Shown here: positions 58,021 through 64,000 of the stretch, one piece after another
Layout of the letters: the number at the start of each line of letters is the position of its first letter
How positions within the stretch are numbered: the stretch's first letter is position 1
Origin: Aeromonas veronii
GTDB taxonomy: Bacteria; Pseudomonadota; Gammaproteobacteria; Enterobacterales; Aeromonadaceae
Direction: 5' to 3'
Assembly: GCA_041319085.1 (NCBI GenBank)
Contig: CP101033.1
Span: 3,877,501-3,941,500 of the forward strand
DNA: 64,000 nucleotides
The notes under the pieces: generated by a model
What the model was told of the DNA's origin: nothing
What the model saw: the letters and a program-made list of their open reading frames with translations, nothing else
Databases searched by the model: none
Program-made: the position numbers and the translations under genes

Positions 58021-58451
58021 TCTTCGGAAAAGACCACAATCCCGTGGCGGCGCAGCAGGGCAGTGGTCTTGCCCTCGCCCGCCACAGAAACACCTTCGAA
58101 GCGGCCGTTATAGATACGGCCGCTGCCACATGAGGGGCTCCCCTCTTTCAGCAGGGCGAAGCGAATGCCCTGCGCCAGGCAGATTTCCAGCGCCAGTTCG
58201 GCGCCACGATCAAACTCTTCCGTCACATCCAGCCCGCTCGCCGTCACCACGAGCTCGCCCTGCCGCTCGGCAGGAGGACGCGGGGTCGGCAAACCGCCCG
58301 CCACTTCGGGGCAGAAAGCCAGCGCTCGCCCGTCGGCGCCCAGCGCACTCAGCCAGTCGCTGACAATCCCCTTGCTCTGGCCGTCGTAACGCACCGGCTG
58401 ACCCAGCAAGCAGGCACTCACCAGCACCTTGTGCACGCTGGTCTCACTCAT
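57945..58451 (-). CDS. DUF523 family protein
   Basis: 168 residues, cysteine-bearing DUF523 (MSETSVHKVLVSACLLGQPVRYDGQ, FCPEVAGGLPTPRPPAE, LLKEGSPSCGSGRIYNG). The CPEVxGGL, PRPPxE and SPSCG motifs are family hallmarks; I know no demonstrated function. Its ATG overlaps the stop of a mini-ORF that is a diverged copy of its own N-terminus, and that mini-ORF in turn overlaps nrtR. The 3' end overlaps the acyltransferase gene on the other strand. Confidence 0.85.
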   Translation of the reverse strand: MSETSVHKVLVSACLLGQPVRYDGQSKGIVSDWLSALGADGRALAFCPEVAGGLPTPRPPAERQGELVVTASGLDVTEEFDRGAELALEICLAQGIRFALLKEGSPSCGSGRIYNGRFEGVSVAGEGKTTALLRRHGIVVFSEDQLAELASALSLDSSPDLAATGSGD

Positions 58452-58552
58452 GCTTTGCTCCCCCACTGGCTAAAACCTGGGCCATCGTAGCGCAACGAAC
58501 ATGGACCCAGCAGACAGGCGCTCACCAACACACGAACGGGATTCGCACTCAC
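58448..58552 (-). CDS. 34-residue mini-ORF: duplicated N-terminus of DUF523
   Basis: It starts at GTG 58550-58552, whose GTGA overlaps the nrtR stop, and ends at a TGA overlapping the DUF523 ATG (ATGA). GGAG lies 7 bases upstream. The peptide MSANPVRVLVSACLLG then PCSLRYDG aligns with the DUF523 start MSETSVHKVLVSACLLG then QPVRYDG. Codon differences within VSACLLG and RYDG are synonymous. It may be a translated coupling peptide or a remnant of a displaced allele. Confidence 0.65.
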   Translation of the reverse strand: MSANPVRVLVSACLLGPCSLRYDGPGFSQWGSKA

Positions 58553-59199
58553 GCTTCCGCTCCATGCATCACCTGATCGAACATCACGCAGCAGGGGCTC
58601 TCCAGCCGGTATAGGATGGCGGGGCGCTGTTTGCCGGTGCGCTTGCGGCCGGTATCTAGCAGGATGTCGGCGCGATGGATCCGCTTGCGAAATGCCGCCG
58701 TATTCATGGGGGTTTGCAGGATGATTTCGAAGGCGCGCTGCACCTCGGAGAGGGTGAACTCGGGCCCCAGCAGTTGCAATGGCAGGGTGCTGTAGCGGCT
58801 CTTGATCCGCAGCCGCTCCAGCCCCCTGGCGATGAGCTGGACATGGTCAAAGGCAAGACTGAGCCCCGGCAGGGTGGAGAGCGGATGCCAGCAACCGTGG
58901 ATCGGCTCCACTTCCGGATCGACCAGGCAGAGATAGACCAGGGTCGTGGACCAGCCGCGAGGATCCCGCTCCAGATTACCGAGGGTGCAGACTTGCTCGC
59001 TGTAGCAGTGACCGAGTCCCCACTCCGCCAGCAGGCGGCGCTGGGCAGCATCCAGATCCCGATCCCGGGTCTCGTCGATGCGCAGCGCCGGCAGTTGCCA
59101 GCAGTGGGCAAAGGGGGGGCGATCACGGGTCTCGAGGAGTAACTCGAGCCGCTCCTCGTTCAATCGCAACACCACCATATCCAGACTCATTCTCAGCAT
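58549..59199 (-). CDS. nrtR: NrtR, Nudix-related repressor of NAD metabolism
   Basis: 216 residues. An N-terminal Nudix-like domain (~1-140, DMVVLRLNEERLELLLETRDRPPFAHCWQLPALRIDE) lacks the catalytic Nudix box REXXEE, as NrtR does, and serves to sense ADP-ribose. The C-terminal winged HTH follows (FTLSEVQRAFEIILQTPMNTAAFRKRI), with a tail RKRTGKQRPAILYRL. It is divergent from pncA, with a palindrome between them. The ATG at 59199 or 59190 could be the start. Confidence 0.88.
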   Translation of the reverse strand: MLRMSLDMVVLRLNEERLELLLETRDRPPFAHCWQLPALRIDETRDRDLDAAQRRLLAEWGLGHCYSEQVCTLGNLERDPRGWSTTLVYLCLVDPEVEPIHGCWHPLSTLPGLSLAFDHVQLIARGLERLRIKSRYSTLPLQLLGPEFTLSEVQRAFEIILQTPMNTAAFRKRIHRADILLDTGRKRTGKQRPAILYRLESPCCVMFDQVMHGAEA

Positions 59200-59237
59200 G
59201 CCGATCGCCCTGCTCGCCTTCCATTAATGTTTGGTAG

Positions 59238-59258
59238 ATAATATCACAGGAATATTAT
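59238..59258. promoter_or_regulatory. candidate NrtR operator
   Basis: ATAATAT, spacer CACAGGA, ATATTAT: perfect 7-bp inverted arms spanning 21 bp in the 74-bp nrtR-pncA divergent region, ending 15 bp before the pncA ATG. Known NrtR sites are ~21-bp AT-rich palindromes beside nrtR and NAD genes. The fit is by position and symmetry. Confidence 0.65.
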
Positions 59259-59273
59259 GTGCAGGAGCCACCC

Positions 59274-59909
59274 ATGGGAACCATCGCCAGCCTGGATATA
59301 GATGCGCAGAAGGGCTTTACCCCCCTCTGCCCAAACGAGCTGCCCGTTGCGGGCGGGGCTGATATTGTGGCTGCGCTCAACGCGCAGGCTGCCCTCGCCA
59401 CGCTGCGAGTCGGCAGCAAGGATGCCCACCCCGCCAATGCAGTCTGGGTAGCCAGCGAGCCTGCCGCCATGTTGCAACCGCTGGATCTGCCCAACGCCGA
59501 TCTCACCTGGCCGGTGCACTGCGTGCCGGGCAGCAAGGGCTTCGAGCTGCTCGACGGCCTGCCCGCCCCCATCGACTATGACTTCTTCGTCTGGAAGGGG
59601 GTCGAGCCGGATCTGCATCCCTACGGCACCTGCTTCCACGACCTGGCCGAACGGCGCAGCACCGGGCTCATTGAATTCCTGCAAGCCCGCAAGGTCGATA
59701 CCGTGCTGGTCGGCGGCCTCGCCACCGACTACTGTGTCAAAACCAGCGTGCTGCAACTGCGTCGCGCCGGTTTCCGGGTGATCGTCCATCTCGATGCCTG
59801 CCGTGGCATCGCGCCCGCGACAGTTGCCAGCGCCCACACCCAGATGATCGAGGCTGGCGCCGAGCTGGCCCAGACCCTGATCGATGTACAACGCCTGCTG
59901 GACGCCTGA
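59274..59909 (+). CDS. pncA: nicotinamidase
   Basis: 211 residues. It hydrolyses nicotinamide to nicotinate for NAD salvage. The triad of the isochorismatase fold is visible: Asp in SLDIDAQKGFTP, Lys108 in FFVWKGVEPD, and nucleophile Cys154 in GLATDYCVKTSVLQLR. Start ATG at 59274 with AGGAG 8 bases upstream, preferred over GTG at 59259, which lies in the operator. It is followed by pncB after two mini-ORFs copied from the pncB 5' end. Confidence 0.93.
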   Translation: MGTIASLDIDAQKGFTPLCPNELPVAGGADIVAALNAQAALATLRVGSKDAHPANAVWVASEPAAMLQPLDLPNADLTWPVHCVPGSKGFELLDGLPAPIDYDFFVWKGVEPDLHPYGTCFHDLAERRSTGLIEFLQARKVDTVLVGGLATDYCVKTSVLQLRRAGFRVIVHLDACRGIAPATVASAHTQMIEAGAELAQTLIDVQRLLDA

Positions 59910-59910
59910 T

Positions 59911-59997
59911 ATGCCCCCAATCCTCACCCGCCAACCCGATACCGGCGCCTGCAATTTACCTATGCAACTGGCGTTCGCCCGCCTGCGGGGAGCCTGA
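59911..59997 (+). CDS. 28-residue mini-ORF: diverged copy 1 of the pncB N-terminus
   Basis: It begins one base after the pncA stop (TGATATG). The peptide MPPILTRQPDTGACNLPMQL then AFARLRGA* corresponds to the PncB start MPPILTSLLDTDAYKLHMQQ. It ends at TGA one base before mini-ORF 2. GCCTGATATGCC occurs at all three starts. Confidence 0.6.
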   Translation: MPPILTRQPDTGACNLPMQLAFARLRGA

Positions 59998-59998
59998 T

Positions 59999-60097
59999 AT
60001 GCCACCGATTCTTACCAGCCTGCTCGATACCGACGCCTGCACGTTACACATGCAGCAGCGGAGCACCATCATGCTCACCAGTCTGCGAGGAGCCTGA
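59999..60097 (+). CDS. 32-residue mini-ORF: diverged copy 2 of the pncB N-terminus
   Basis: The peptide MPPILTSLLDTDACTLHMQQ then RSTIMLTSLRGA* matches PncB at 18 of its first 20 residues; Tyr14 is Cys and Lys15 is Thr. Six of the differing codons are synonymous. GGGGAG precedes it. It stops one base before the pncB ATG, so pncA, both mini-ORFs and pncB form a chain of TGAT-ATG junctions. Confidence 0.65.
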   Translation: MPPILTSLLDTDACTLHMQQRSTIMLTSLRGA

Positions 60098-60098
60098 T

Positions 60099-61277
60099 AT
60101 GCCTCCAATCCTCACCAGCCTGCTCGATACCGACGCCTACAAACTGCACATGCAGCAAGCGGTATTCCATCGCTATCCGGATGCCGAAGTGGTGGCCGAG
60201 TTTCACAGCCGCAATGAAGAGGATCTGCTACCCATGATGGGGCAGATCGAGGAGCAACTGCGCCTCGCCGGATCCCTGCGACTGACCAAGCCCGAGCTCG
60301 ATTTTCTGGCCGAACGCCCCTTCTTCACCCCTGATTATCTCGACCACCTGCGCCGCAAGCCGCTCGATGCCTCCCTGCTCAAGGTGTTCGAGCAGGATGG
60401 CCGCATCAATGTGCGGGTCGAGGGCCCCTGGCAGGATGTGATCCTGTGGGAGATCCCGGTGCTCGCCATCATCAGCGAGATGCGCAACCGCTTCCGCTAC
60501 CCCCAGTTTGGCGTCAGCCATGCGCTGGAGCGGCTCGATCAGAAGATCGACAAGCTGGAGAAGGAGCTGAGCAGCGACGAGATGAGCGAGTTCAACCTCA
60601 TCGACTTCGGCACCCGCCGCCGCTTCTCCCACGCAGTGCAGGATGCGGTAGTGGGTCGTCTCAAGGAGCGGCTGCCGGCGTTTCGCGGCACCAGTAACTA
60701 CATGCTGGCCCAGAAGTACCAGCTGCCCGCGGTCGGCACCCAGGCCCACGAGTGGTTCCAGGCGCACCAGCAGCTCGGCTTCCCGCTGGAGCACAGCCAG
60801 CGCGCCGCCCTCACCAGCTGGCTGGATGAGTTCACCGACCATCTCGGCATCGCCCTGACCGACTGCATCACCATGGATGCCTTCCTGCGGGACTTCGATT
60901 TCGAGCTGGCCAGCAGCTATCAGGGCTTGCGCCACGACTCCGGCGATCCCGTGGTGTGGGGCGAGAAGGCGATCAGCCACTATCAGCGACTCGGCATCGA
61001 CCCCACCGATAAGACCCTGGTCTTCTCCGACGGGCTCAACCTCGACAAGGCGGTGCAGCTGTTCCGCCACTTCCGCGGCCGCATCAATACCAGCTTCGGC
61101 ATCGGCACCAAGCTCACCTGCGATCTGCCCGGTGTCAGCCCGATGAACATCGTCTTCAAGCTGATCGAGTGCAATGGCGGCCCGGTCGCCAAGATCTCCG
61201 ACAGCCCGGGCAAGACCCTCTGCCGGGATGCGGACTTCATTCGCAACCTCAAGCAGGCGTTCCACGTCGGGGTCTGA
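60099..61277 (+). CDS. pncB: nicotinate phosphoribosyltransferase
   Basis: 392 residues (400 in E. coli). It joins nicotinate and PRPP to give nicotinate mononucleotide with ATP. Landmarks: TDAYKLHMQQAVFHRYPDAEVVAEF, EFNLIDFGTRRRFSH with the phosphorylated-His region, GTSNYMLA, GLRHDSGDPVVWGEKAISHY and FGIGTKLTCDLPG. GAGGAG precedes the ATG. It completes the pncA-pncB salvage route, presumably under NrtR. Confidence 0.96.
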   Translation: MPPILTSLLDTDAYKLHMQQAVFHRYPDAEVVAEFHSRNEEDLLPMMGQIEEQLRLAGSLRLTKPELDFLAERPFFTPDYLDHLRRKPLDASLLKVFEQDGRINVRVEGPWQDVILWEIPVLAIISEMRNRFRYPQFGVSHALERLDQKIDKLEKELSSDEMSEFNLIDFGTRRRFSHAVQDAVVGRLKERLPAFRGTSNYMLAQKYQLPAVGTQAHEWFQAHQQLGFPLEHSQRAALTSWLDEFTDHLGIALTDCITMDAFLRDFDFELASSYQGLRHDSGDPVVWGEKAISHYQRLGIDPTDKTLVFSDGLNLDKAVQLFRHFRGRINTSFGIGTKLTCDLPGVSPMNIVFKLIECNGGPVAKISDSPGKTLCRDADFIRNLKQAFHVGV

Positions 61278-61298
61278 TCTTCGAGAGCGCCAGAAAAC

Positions 61299-61333
61299 AA
61301 AAAGCCCGCCGGTTCGCACCGGCGGGCTTTTTT
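61299..61333. terminator. shared terminator of pncB and dsbA
   Basis: AAAGCCCGCCGGT, short loop, ACCGGCGGGCTTT with A-run before and T-run after, between convergent genes. Confidence 0.92.
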
Positions 61334-61349
61334 ATCAACTCAAAAAGTA

Positions 61350-61958
61350 TCAGTCTTGCTTGGCCAGCAGGAACTGCACCAGCTTGTTGAACTGCTCTTG
61401 AGAGGTGATGGATTCAATCTTCACCATGTACTTGCCGTTCACCAGGAAGGCCGGTACGCCACGGATTTTGTAGCTCTCCATGTTGCGATCGAACTGGGAG
61501 ACCATGCCGGAGACGGCGAAGCTGTCGACGGCACCGTCGAACTCTTCGGCCGGTACGCCGTTGTCCACGAAGATCTGCTTCACGTCGTCACGGCTCATCG
61601 GCGGCTGACGCTGGGTGTGGATCTTGGTGAAGATGGCCGGAGTCAGCTTGGCTTCGGCGTTGAGCAGGCTGGCAACAGCGTAGGCACGCTGCATCTCGGG
61701 GCCCATTTCGCCACCCATGAAGTTCACCGGATTCTTCTTGAAGGGAACCCCTTCCGGCAAACCGGCCTTGAGCTGGTCAACAATAGGTTCGAAAGTAGCG
61801 CAATGCGGGCAGTAGTAGGAGAAGAACTCCATCACTTCCGGTTTGGCGGTCGCAGTCTGCTTGACCACATCGTAGTTGACGCCTTCCTTGAACTCGGGGG
61901 CGGCGTGAACCATGGGGATCATCAGCATGGCAGCAAGGAAAAATAGAACTTTTTTCAT
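61350..61958 (-). CDS. dsbA: thiol:disulphide interchange protein DsbA
   Basis: 202 residues. It oxidises cysteines of exported proteins in the periplasm and is reoxidised by DsbB. Signal peptide MKKVLFFLAAMLMIPMVHA, then a thioredoxin fold with active site C50-P-H-C53 (FFSYYCPHCATFEP) and the cis-Pro loop RGVPAFLVNGKY. AGGAAA precedes the ATG at 61956-61958. srkA lies upstream in the same direction, as in E. coli (srkA-dsbA), separated by a duplicated srkA tail. Confidence 0.96.
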   Translation of the reverse strand: MKKVLFFLAAMLMIPMVHAAPEFKEGVNYDVVKQTATAKPEVMEFFSYYCPHCATFEPIVDQLKAGLPEGVPFKKNPVNFMGGEMGPEMQRAYAVASLLNAEAKLTPAIFTKIHTQRQPPMSRDDVKQIFVDNGVPAEEFDGAVDSFAVSGMVSQFDRNMESYKIRGVPAFLVNGKYMVKIESITSQEQFNKLVQFLLAKQD

Positions 61959-62095
61959 GATGTTTCCTGTTAAGGGATCACTGTGAGGCACGCCCGGCGA
62001 ACCGAAGCAGTGCCAAGCCTATTGTTTCGCCATGCTGACGTCAATGGTCAGGGCCGGAGATCGAGTCCCGCTGGCCGCGCAAGATCCCTTCCATT

Positions 62096-62174
62096 TCACC
62101 AGTCTGGCATCAGACTCAACGGTGGCGCCTTCAGTGCCTCCAGCTGATCGTACCGCTGGTGGGGCGATCTGCTG
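62096..62174 (-). repeat. duplicated, diverged 3' end of srkA
   Basis: The 79 bp match srkA's last 75 bp (62188-62262), 13 bp downstream of its stop. In one frame the copy reads YDQLEALKAPPLSLMPDW*, against HDQLEALKAPPLTLMPGW* in srkA. The start of the repeat (CAGCAGAT) matches too, but a 4-bp length difference changes the frame. It cannot be translated from srkA because srkA stops first. Confidence 0.85.
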
Positions 62175-62187
62175 GCCACCGGATAAG

Positions 62188-63165
62188 TTACCACCCCGGC
62201 ATCAGGGTCAGCGGCGGCGCCTTCAGCGCTTCCAGCTGATCGTGCAGGGTCGCTATCTGCTGGCGCCAGTAGTGATCGGTATTGAACCAGGGGAAGTGAC
62301 GGGGGAAGGCGGGATCTTCCCAGCGCCGCGCCAGCCACGCCATGTAGTGAACGATGCGCATCGCCCGCAGCGGCTCGATCAGCGCCAGCTCCCGCGAGTC
62401 GAACTCCATAAACTCCTCGTAGCCCGCCAGCAGGGTGTCGAGCTGGATCTGCTGCTCGTGGCGCTCGCCGCTCAGCATCATCCAGAGATCCTGAATCGCA
62501 GGGCCGGTGCGGCAATCATCGAGGTCGACAAACATGGGGCCGTCGCGCCACAGGATGTTGCCCGGGTGGCAGTCGCCATGCAGCGAGATCTGCGCCACAT
62601 CCAGGGTCATGGCGTCACTGACATGTTTGATCAACTCGTCCAGCACCCCGAAGAATTGCTTCGCCAGCCCGCTCGGCAGCCACTCGCCAGACGCCAGCAG
62701 CTGACGCGGTTCGTGCAGCATGCTCTCCACATCGAGCCGCACCCGATGATGAAACGGCTTGCTGGCGCCGATCTGATGAATGCGACCGAGGAAACGCCCC
62801 ACCCACTCCAGCTGATCGAGGTTATCCACCTCGAACTGGCGGCCACCGACACTCTGCCAGATGGCAAAGGGGTAGCCCTCGTGCTCCAGCAGGGTCTCGC
62901 CCGCGAAGGCGAGCGGCGCGGCGACCGGGATCTCAGCCTCCGCGAGACGGGTGGCAAACTCGTGCTCCTCGAGGATCTGGGCCCGGCTCCAGCGGCCGGG
63001 ACGGTAGAACTTCACCACATAGCGGCGACGATCCTCATCCTGAAACTGATAGACCCGGTTTTCGTAACTGTTGAGCTCGATAAGGCCGGAGTCGAGCCGC
63101 AGGCCACTGAGATCGAGCGCATCCATGATGAGGTCGGGATTGAGGTCGGAATAGTTGAAACGCAT
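62188..63165 (-). CDS. srkA: stress response kinase A (YihE/RdoA)
   Basis: 325 residues. A eukaryotic-like Ser/Thr kinase of the APH fold that counters MazF-linked programmed death in E. coli. Motifs: LNSYENRVYQFQDEDRRRYVVKFYRPGRW (ATP-binding Lys), ISLHGDCHPGNILWRDG (catalytic loop HGDxHxxN), and MFVDLDDCRTGPAIQDLWM (metal Asp). ATG at 63165 preferred (GGTGGA upstream); ATG at 63177 adds four residues. dsbA follows downstream, a conserved pair. Confidence 0.94.
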   Translation of the reverse strand: MRFNYSDLNPDLIMDALDLSGLRLDSGLIELNSYENRVYQFQDEDRRRYVVKFYRPGRWSRAQILEEHEFATRLAEAEIPVAAPLAFAGETLLEHEGYPFAIWQSVGGRQFEVDNLDQLEWVGRFLGRIHQIGASKPFHHRVRLDVESMLHEPRQLLASGEWLPSGLAKQFFGVLDELIKHVSDAMTLDVAQISLHGDCHPGNILWRDGPMFVDLDDCRTGPAIQDLWMMLSGERHEQQIQLDTLLAGYEEFMEFDSRELALIEPLRAMRIVHYMAWLARRWEDPAFPRHFPWFNTDHYWRQQIATLHDQLEALKAPPLTLMPGW

Positions 63166-63183
63166 GTCATCCACCATAAGAAA

Positions 63184-63201
63184 GGGGCGCCGTTGCGCCC
63201 C
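63184..63201 (-). terminator. possible ccoG terminator
   Basis: Minus strand GGGGCGC, loop AACG, GCGCCCC then TTTCTT, between ccoG and srkA. The T-run is weak and the srkA start lies 19 bp further on. Confidence 0.5.
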
Positions 63202-63280
63202 ATTCTATCACTACTGCCCGATATTGCCGTGCTCGCTGGTGACCGGACGGGTGTCACACCCGGCACACCACCACACGCGG

Positions 63281-64000
63281 TTACAACCGGCTGATAAACT
63301 TGCTGCCCTGGCGCAGGTTGCCCTTGCTGTCATCGGGCGCCGCCCCCTCCCGTTTCAGCACGAACTGGATATCCAGCGCCGGCCGCTTCAGGTTGTAAGG
63401 ATCGACCGCCAAGCTGACCGGCAGGGTGTAGATCTCGCCCGCCTTCAGGGTCACTTCACGGGGGCCGAACCACTGATACTCGGGCAAACCCTCCACATCC
63501 AGCTGGTAGGTCTGGGACTGCAGGGTCTTGTTGAGGATCTTGAGGGTGTAGGTGTTCTCGATAAGCCCCTCGCTGTTTTCGCGGAACAGCTGGTTGCGAT
63601 CCCGCAGGATATCGAGCCCCATCGGCATGATGGACATGGCGTTGTAGACAAACACCCCCAGCATCACCGCCATCACCAGCCCGTAACCAATCAGCTTGGG
63701 CCGCGCCACATGGGTGGAGTCGTTGGCCAGCTTGTGCTCTGTGGTGTAGCTGATGAGCCCTTTCGGGTAGCCCATCCGCTCCATGGTCTGGTCGCAGGCA
63801 TCGACGCAGGCGCCGCAGTTGATGCACTCGTACTGCAGGCCGTCGCGGATATCGATACCGGTCGGGCAGACCTGCACGCAGAGATCGCAGTCGATACAGT
63901 CGCCCAGCCCCATCGCCTTGGGATCCGCCTTGCGGGAGCGGGCGCCACGGGTCTCGCCACGCTTGGTGTCATAGCCGACGATGAAGGTGTCTTTGTCGAA
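63281..64000 (-). CDS. ccoG: cytochrome c oxidase accessory protein CcoG (5' end outside window)
   Basis: The last ~239 codons of a CcoG/FixG/RdxA protein. Visible: bacterial ferredoxin clusters CIDCDLCVQVCPTGIDIRDG and CINCGACVDACDQTMERM, a membrane segment (KLIGYGLVMAVMLGVFVYNAM) and a C-terminal periplasmic FixG-type Ig domain (GREVTLKAGEIYTLPVSLAVDP region). In other species CcoG reduces copper for assembly of cbb3 oxidase. The frame is open to the window edge; the N-terminal membrane helices are missing from view. Confidence 0.93.
   Translation of the reverse strand, partial: FDKDTFIVGYDTKRGETRGARSRKADPKAMGLGDCIDCDLCVQVCPTGIDIRDGLQYECINCGACVDACDQTMERMGYPKGLISYTTEHKLANDSTHVARPKLIGYGLVMAVMLGVFVYNAMSIMPMGLDILRDRNQLFRENSEGLIENTYTLKILNKTLQSQTYQLDVEGLPEYQWFGPREVTLKAGEIYTLPVSLAVDPYNLKRPALDIQFVLKREGAAPDDSKGNLRQGSKFISRL

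Overview
The window looks like chromosomal DNA of an Aeromonas species (Gammaproteobacteria). This rests on high-GC coding sequence, protein sequences closest to the Vibrio/Aeromonas/enteric versions I know, and gene sets matching E. coli blocks: yihI-csrB/C-engB-spf; aroE-tsaC-yrdD-smg-dprA-def-fmt-rsmB-trkA; typA-glnALG; yifB-ilvLGMEDA; yihG-dsbA-srkA. Genus is an inference from memory; species cannot be assigned.

Layout. 0-4 kb: DUF2489 (partial), yihI, a CsrB-type RNA, cytochrome c4, engB, Spot 42 RNA. 4-16.6 kb: housekeeping genes for shikimate, haem, tRNA t6A, purine, DNA uptake, formyl-methionine handling and rRNA methylation, plus potassium uptake (yrdB to trkH). 16.8-19.6 kb: an ISL3-family element with an IS66-family element inside it. 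19.7-26.6 kb: typA and the nitrogen regulon core glnA-(DUF4124)-glnL-glnG, with NtrC and sigma-54 sites. 26.7-34.4 kb: add, rmuC, napF, nsrR, a PfkB-family kinase and a CysB-like regulator. 34.5-40.6 kb: an amine/omega-amino-acid catabolic cluster (amidotransferase, mmsA, aminotransferase, puuR, puuC). 40.6-44 kb: a second Tn5-like IS, a small membrane gene and a second IS66 copy. 44-54.4 kb: rarD, a YeeE/YedE transporter, an OmpA-family porin and the attenuated ilvLGMEDA operon. 54.5-64 kb: comM, two tandem YihG-like acyltransferases, DUF523, nrtR/pncA/pncB for NAD salvage, dsbA, srkA and ccoG (partial).

Four complete insertion sequences can be delimited to the base with target duplications. 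Both copies of a Tn5/IS50-like element sit at the symmetric centre of Rho-independent terminator hairpins. Each carries its own terminator just inside the end that faces the upstream gene. The ISL3 element also landed in a terminator U-tract (typA).

The second unusual theme lies at 58.4-62.3 kb, where three genes are accompanied by duplicated, diverged copies of their own ends. DUF523 has one extra 5' end, encoding a 34-residue mini-ORF. pncB has two extra 5' ends, encoding 28- and 32-residue mini-ORFs. srkA has one extra 3' end. The 5' copies are open, overlap or nearly abut their neighbours, and differ largely at synonymous positions. I know of no described system of this kind.
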